A stretch of 64,000 bases of DNA. It comes from Paenibacillus radicis (ex Gao et al. 2016). Lineage in GTDB: Bacteria > Bacillota > Bacilli > Paenibacillales > Paenibacillaceae. The stretch is taken from positions 558,001-622,000 of the forward strand of contig NZ_BMHY01000001.1 of the NCBI RefSeq assembly GCF_014641555.1. Reading direction: 5' to 3'. The notes below the pieces were generated by a model. The model searched no databases and was not told where the DNA came from. It saw only the letters and a program-made list of their open reading frames with translations. Shown here one piece after another: positions 60,505 through 64,000 of the stretch (positions within the stretch are counted from its first letter, which is position 1; each line of letters opens with the position of its first letter). A program made the translations under genes and the position numbers.

Positions 60505-60543
60505 TTGACATCAGACTAACTTGTAACTATTATTGTTACAAGT
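60505..60543 (+). promoter_or_regulatory. Promoter with operator arms flanking the -10
   Basis: TTGACA (60505-60510), 17-bp spacer, TATTAT (60528-60533). ACTTGTAAC (60519-60527) and GTTACAAGT (60535-60543) form a perfect 9-7-9 dyad whose spacer is the -10 hexamer plus one base. A bound repressor would block the promoter directly. The arms resemble sites of HxlR/YodB-type regulators. Confidence 0.8.
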
Positions 60544-60575
60544 AGTACATTATATTCGCACAGGAGGCTTCCATT

Positions 60576-61217
60576 ATGAAAATAGCAGTTATCGGAGCAG
60601 GCGGCAAAGCAGGCCGCAATATAGTCAAAGAAGCGTTGGATAGAGGACATGAGGTTACAGCGATCGTGAGGGACGCATCGAAGATTGATGCAGCCGGGGC
60701 AACGGTGCTGCAGAAAGATGTATTTGCTTTGACGGCTGACGATCTGAATCCATTCGATGCAATAGTCAATGCATTTGCTGCTCCGTTTGGGGAAGAGCAT
60801 CTTCATGTAGATGCAGGAAATGTGCTGATTGAAGCAATTGAGAAGGGCAGCGGTCATCCGAGACTGATCGTCGTTGGCGGTGCGGGAAGCTTGTATGTCG
60901 ATCCCGAGAAAACAACCCGGGTTGTAGACACGCCAGGATTCCCGGCTATGTTTTTCCCAACGGCCTCCAACCAAGCAAAAAACTTGGACATTCTTCGCAG
61001 CAACCGTAATGTGAAATGGACGTTTGTCAGCCCGTCCGCCGAGTTTGCGTTAGGCAAACGGACAGGCAGCTACAAGAAAGGGACGGAGTTTCTGCTCGTC
61101 AATGCACAAGGCGACAGCTATGTAAGCTATGAAGATTATGCGATCGCGATCGTAGATGAAATCGAAAATCCGCAGCATATTAACGAACGGTTCACCGTCG
61201 TGTCGGAAAGAGAATAA
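60576..61217 (+). CDS. NAD(P)H-binding protein, NmrA/atypical SDR type
   Basis: A 213-residue atypical short-chain dehydrogenase with Rossmann motif VIGAGGKAGRNIVKEAL (residues 5-21) and the family pattern LIVVGGAGSLYVDP (near 88) and VKWTFVSPSAEF (near 147). It lacks the YxxxK of classical SDRs, as is normal in this group (YwnB/YtfG-like). ATG 60576 follows CACAGGAGGC. Its promoter carries a clear palindromic operator, so it is strictly regulated, probably by a redox- or quinone-sensing repressor encoded elsewhere. Confidence 0.88.
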   Translation: MKIAVIGAGGKAGRNIVKEALDRGHEVTAIVRDASKIDAAGATVLQKDVFALTADDLNPFDAIVNAFAAPFGEEHLHVDAGNVLIEAIEKGSGHPRLIVVGGAGSLYVDPEKTTRVVDTPGFPAMFFPTASNQAKNLDILRSNRNVKWTFVSPSAEFALGKRTGSYKKGTEFLLVNAQGDSYVSYEDYAIAIVDEIENPQHINERFTVVSERE

Positions 61218-61231
61218 CCGCGGGAATGAAG

Positions 61232-61278
61232 AAACAGGCTGCAGGAACGGGCGAATGCCCCATTCTGCAGCCTGTTTT
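61232..61278 (+). terminator. Terminator of NAD(P)H-binding protein gene
   Basis: AAACAGGCTGCAG pairs with CTGCAGCCTGTTT, then T; inner GGGC/GCCC stem. Confidence 0.85.
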
Positions 61279-61301
61279 GATGTTGGGATAGAAGGGTAAA
61301 T

Positions 61302-61994
61302 TTAAATATCAAGCGATTCGCCCGGCTGCAGCACTTTCCCAGCCAAGCCTTTGGTCTCTAACTGGCTCACATAATGCTGCGCATCCTGACGGATAACCGG
61401 GAAGGAATTGTAGTGAACCGGAATGACCAGCTTGGCGCCGTACCATTCTGCTGCTTGCAGCGCATCATCAGGACCCATAGTGAAATGGTCGCCGATTGGA
61501 ATGAAAGCGACATCGATGTCATGCCGGTCACCGATCAGCTTCATATCGCCGAACAATGCGGTGTCTCCGGCGTGGAGAATGGTTTTTCCGTCGATATGAA
61601 CGACATAACCGCCCGGCATGCCGCCATAAATAATCCGCTGCTCGTCCGCCAGCGTAATGCCCGAGCTGTGGAAAGCTTGTACCATCTTCGCTTTGGCGAA
61701 GCCAAGGTCGACTGTACCGCCAAGGTTCATGCCGATCGTTTGCAGCTCTTTCCAGGACAAATAGGTAGCAAGCTCGACATTGGCAACGATTGGCGCATTG
61801 TTTGCTTTAGAGATCGGCTCTGCATCGAGAATATGATCCATGTGGGCATGCGTCAGTAAGATCGCATCGACCTGAATATCTTCGGGTTTGGCAACCGCCA
61901 GCTCGTTGCCTCGGAGAAACGGATCAATGACGAGTGATTTGCCCGCCTCTGTCGTCAGTTGAACACAAGAATGACCATGATAAGTAATTTTCAT
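61302..61994 (-). CDS. UPF0173 metal-dependent hydrolase
   Basis: A 230-residue metallo-beta-lactamase-fold hydrolase of the UPF0173 (YtkL) family, substrate unknown. Metal ligands: HGHSCVQL at the N-terminus, LTHAHMDHI (near residue 49) with the HxHxDH pattern, and AGDTALFGDMKLIG (near 140); C-terminal LVIPVHYNSFPV adds a further His. I choose ATG 61994 (AAAGGAG 9 nt upstream, family-typical MKITYHGHS); ATG 62000 is only 4 nt from the site. Same strand as the CatE-like gene 27 bp upstream; the two may be cotranscribed. Confidence 0.9.
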   Translation of the reverse strand: MKITYHGHSCVQLTTEAGKSLVIDPFLRGNELAVAKPEDIQVDAILLTHAHMDHILDAEPISKANNAPIVANVELATYLSWKELQTIGMNLGGTVDLGFAKAKMVQAFHSSGITLADEQRIIYGGMPGGYVVHIDGKTILHAGDTALFGDMKLIGDRHDIDVAFIPIGDHFTMGPDDALQAAEWYGAKLVIPVHYNSFPVIRQDAQHYVSQLETKGLAGKVLQPGESLDI

Positions 61995-62021
61995 TTCCAT
62001 ACATCTCCTTTTCGTATCGTA

Positions 62022-62888
62022 CTATAAGTTTGAAGTAAGCCGGATTCGAATGCCGGAGGGATCGGTAGTCAAATAACCGTCGTCAGTCTCCTGTACGGGA
62101 GCGCCGTTCTCCTGCAATCGTTTAACTGCTGCAGCCAGCGTCTCGCCATTTGGATAAATAATCGTGAAATAATCGAGCCCCGTCATATCTGCGGCGGAAG
62201 GGGGCGCACCGATCCCGGCCCATATATTTAAGCCAAGATGATGGTGATAGCCTCCTGCGGCTACGAATAGAGCACGCATCGCTTGATAATCGCCGACAAT
62301 CTCGAAGCCAAGCAGGTGATGGTAGAAGGCTCGGGATTCCGGCAGCCCGATCGTATGCAGATGGACATGGCCGATTATCGTGCCGGAAGGCATTCCTTGA
62401 TCCGGCAAATCTCCTGCTGCAGCAAGAAGTCCTTCCCAATCGATCGGATCGGAGGCCATCACATAGTCGCCATTGGCATCCTTCTTCCACTGACTGCGGG
62501 GCCGATCGGCATAAATCTCAATGCCGTTGTTGTCGGGATCGGAAATATAAAGCGCTTCGCTAACGAGATGATCTGCCTGCCCGATTGCGATTCCAGAGGC
62601 AATAAGACGTTTGAGTGCTTGTCCAAGTGACGGACGGTTCGGAAGCAGTATAGCAAAGTGATACAGTCCCGTCGTTCTGCGGCGGGGTGGTGTAATGACT
62701 GCATTCGGGATTTGCTCCAGCAGTACGAGAGGTTCTCCGCCTTCGATGGACAGGCTGGCTGTCGTTGCTGTTCGTTCTTTTACCTGTAAACCGACGGTTT
62801 CCTCGTAAAAAGCAATAGAACGCTGGAGATCGCTAATTTTCAGCTTGACCGCTCCTAGAACGGTATCTCCAGGAATGTGATAATCCAC
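62022..62888 (-). CDS. VOC-family protein, CatE-like catechol dioxygenase
   Basis: A 288-residue protein with two vicinal-oxygen-chelate modules (about residues 8-125 and 168-285), the layout of Bacillus CatE, an Fe(II) catechol-2,3-dioxygenase. Metal-site histidines are visible in TIIGHVHLHTIG (near 168) and GYHHHLGLNIWAG (near 213); the C-terminal glutamate region follows. GTG 62888 has AAGGAGGG 9 nt upstream. CatE members detoxify quinones and catechols, in keeping with the redox genes nearby. Dioxygenase activity itself is inferred. Confidence 0.87.
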   Translation of the reverse strand: MDYHIPGDTVLGAVKLKISDLQRSIAFYEETVGLQVKERTATTASLSIEGGEPLVLLEQIPNAVITPPRRRTTGLYHFAILLPNRPSLGQALKRLIASGIAIGQADHLVSEALYISDPDNNGIEIYADRPRSQWKKDANGDYVMASDPIDWEGLLAAAGDLPDQGMPSGTIIGHVHLHTIGLPESRAFYHHLLGFEIVGDYQAMRALFVAAGGYHHHLGLNIWAGIGAPPSAADMTGLDYFTIIYPNGETLAAAVKRLQENGAPVQETDDGYLTTDPSGIRIRLTSNL

Positions 62889-62964
62889 CTTGCAAATCCC
62901 TCCTTAATTGTTAAACCTGTTTTATGTTACTATTCTACTATAAAAACAAGGAGGCGATACATAG

Positions 62965-63747
62965 ATGGATTTGGGGCTGAAAGGAAAGACGGCGATCATT
63001 ACAGGAGGCAGCAAAGGAATCGGACTGGCAACAGCACTATTGCTTGTTAAGGAAGGCGCTAACGTAACAATTGTTGCACGGGACGAATCGCAATTGAAGG
63101 AGGCTGCCCGGCAAATTGCTGAGCAATCGGGCACGGAGCCGTTCTATGTGGCAGCTGACGTATCGGAGAAGGAACAATGCGAACGAGCTATTGCCCTGAC
63201 CGTGGAACGTTTCGGCGGACTGCACATTCTAGTAAACAATGCAGGCACAGCGGCGGCAAAGCCGTTCGAACAGGTTGAAACGGAGGATTGGACGTCTGAC
63301 CTGGATTTAAAGCTGTTTGGCGCCGTCCATTGCGTCCGTGCGGCACTGCCTCATTTACGCACGGCCGGCGGCGGTTCGATCGTTAATGTAACGGCTGTAG
63401 GAGGCAAGACGCCATCCGCCTCTTCGTTGCCGACATCGGTCAGCCGGGCAGCAGGCCTTGCTTTAACAAAGGCAATGAGTAAAGATTTGGCGGCCGACGG
63501 CATTCGTGTCAATGCCGTATGTATCGGCCTGATCCGCAGTGCACAAATCGAACGCGGCTGGCAAGCGTCCCGGCCGGATCTGACTTGGGAGCAATTCGCG
63601 GAGCTGCCGGAGCATGGCATTCCGCTCAACAGAATAGGCCGCGCCGAGGAAGCGGCGAATGTGATCGCCTTTCTGGTCTCGGACGCGGCCTCGTATGTGA
63701 CCGGTACTTCCGTCAACATTGACGGAGGGAAAGCGGCCGTATTGTAA
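62965..63747 (+). CDS. SDR-family protein with altered catalytic residues
   Basis: A 260-residue short-chain dehydrogenase fold. The cofactor half is intact (TGGSKGIGLATALLL near residue 13; NNAGTAAAKPFE near 91). The active site is not: VNVTAVGG replaces the catalytic serine segment, and the usual YxxxK is TSVSR (in LPTSVSRAAGLALTKAM, near 160), so Ser, Tyr and Lys are all changed. The C-terminal YVTGTSVNIDGG is normal. ATG 62965 follows CAAGGAGGCG. It may use a different mechanism or be a binding protein. Convergent with the HAD gene, 5 bp apart. Confidence 0.88.
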   Translation: MDLGLKGKTAIITGGSKGIGLATALLLVKEGANVTIVARDESQLKEAARQIAEQSGTEPFYVAADVSEKEQCERAIALTVERFGGLHILVNNAGTAAAKPFEQVETEDWTSDLDLKLFGAVHCVRAALPHLRTAGGGSIVNVTAVGGKTPSASSLPTSVSRAAGLALTKAMSKDLAADGIRVNAVCIGLIRSAQIERGWQASRPDLTWEQFAELPEHGIPLNRIGRAEEAANVIAFLVSDAASYVTGTSVNIDGGKAAVL

Positions 63748-63752
63748 TTGTT

Positions 63753-64000
63753 CTACTTGATAAGACCGGCATACTGCAAGCCTTTGCGAATACCGCCTTC
63801 ATCTACATGCGAAGTAATGTAGTCCGCATAAGGCTTGAGCTCTTCATGGGAATTGCCCATCGCAATGCCAAGGCCAACAGCTTGAAGCATCTCCTTGTCG
63901 TTCAACCCATCGCCGAAAGCGACCGCTTCTTCAGGAGCGATGCCGACCAGCTTGAGCAGTGCTTCGATGCCAAGCGCCTTGGAGCCGTCGCTGGTCAATA
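63753..64000 (-). CDS. HAD-family (Cof-type) phosphatase, 5' part outside window
   Basis: The last 82 or so residues of a Cof-type HAD hydrolase. The C-terminal HAD motif IV is plain: AVAFGDGLNDKEMLQAVGLG, followed by IAMGNSHEELKPYADYITSH and the usual EGGIRKGL end. The codons before the first internal ATG (63998) continue to the window edge, so the true start is beyond 64000. Members dephosphorylate small sugar phosphates or cofactors. The start, cap domain and motif I are not in view. Confidence 0.9.
   Translation of the reverse strand, partial: LTSDGSKALGIEALLKLVGIAPEEAVAFGDGLNDKEMLQAVGLGIAMGNSHEELKPYADYITSHVDEGGIRKGLQYAGLIK

Overview
The window looks like chromosome of a spore-forming, Gram-positive bacterium of the Paenibacillaceae (Paenibacillus-like). 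The evidence is an alpha/beta-type small acid-soluble spore protein (57153-57362), strong AGGAGG-type ribosome binding sites, a YesM/YesN-type two-component pair beside a sugar ABC transporter, five AraC-family regulators, and many metabolic genes each closed by its own hairpin terminator. Base composition is moderate and even across the genes. I see no rRNA, tRNA, prophage, insertion sequence or CRISPR array.

Layout. 1-1.6 kb: AraC regulator (cut by the edge) divergent from a ThuA-like gene. 1.6-3.0 kb: a gene-free block of palindrome-rich tandem repeats. 3.1-6.4 kb: Ytr-like operon (GntR repressor, membrane protein, exported protein, ABC ATPase). 6.4-9.3 kb: CBS protein, DHA2 efflux pump, MarR. 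9.4-12.2 kb: Fur-controlled siderophore locus with an AraC/binding-protein fusion and a paralogous lipoprotein. 12.4-17.2 kb: aldo/keto reductase, Na+/H+ antiporter and small enzymes. 17.6-20.1 kb: glutamate dehydrogenase, then a protein joining a helix-turn-helix to an ATP-synthase-beta-like domain. 20.3-24.7 kb: TetR/SDR pair, flavin oxidoreductase, M20 amidohydrolase. 24.7-27.7 kb: AraC regulator divergent from an isomerase/dehydrogenase pair. 28.2-29.1 kb: divergent PRPP synthetase. 29.3-36.2 kb: sugar ABC importer divergent from its likely YesM/YesN regulators. 36.3-39.0 kb: SufR-like regulator, TrhO and YuzB operon. 39.1-42.0 kb: LysR, chorismate synthase, TerC. 42.2-42.6 kb: 51-bp hairpin array. 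42.8-49.0 kb: aconitase, truncated globin, pirin, secreted copper-amine-oxidase-N/PKD protein. 49.1-49.9 kb: second repeat block. 49.9-54.8 kb: ArsR, flavin oxidoreductase, AraC, GH95 fucosidase. 54.9-64 kb: DUF3891, FabV, spore protein, ligase-like protein, phasin, AarF kinase, NAD(P)-binding protein, UPF0173 hydrolase, CatE-like dioxygenase, SDR, and a HAD hydrolase cut by the edge.

How the parts work together. Most loci are small regulator-plus-target modules. Several have visible palindromic operators: Fur boxes at 11087 and 12197, a nested 41-bp dyad at 7091, a dyad in the promoter spacer at 49893, and a dyad wrapped around the -10 at 60519. The sugar modules (ThuA, ABC importer, isomerase/dehydrogenase, GH95) and redox modules (two luciferase-like enzymes, SDRs, CatE-like, FabV, pirin) suggest a soil or plant-associated saprophyte.

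Most unusual items: the HTH/F1-beta-like fusion that has lost its P-loop (19075-20133); a DNA-ligase-like protein with leucine in place of the nucleotidyl lysine (57497-58405); an SDR with all three catalytic residues replaced (62965-63747); and two diverged intergenic copies of a four-box palindromic element whose box spacing is identical at 52, 62 and 51 bp (27759 and 49613).
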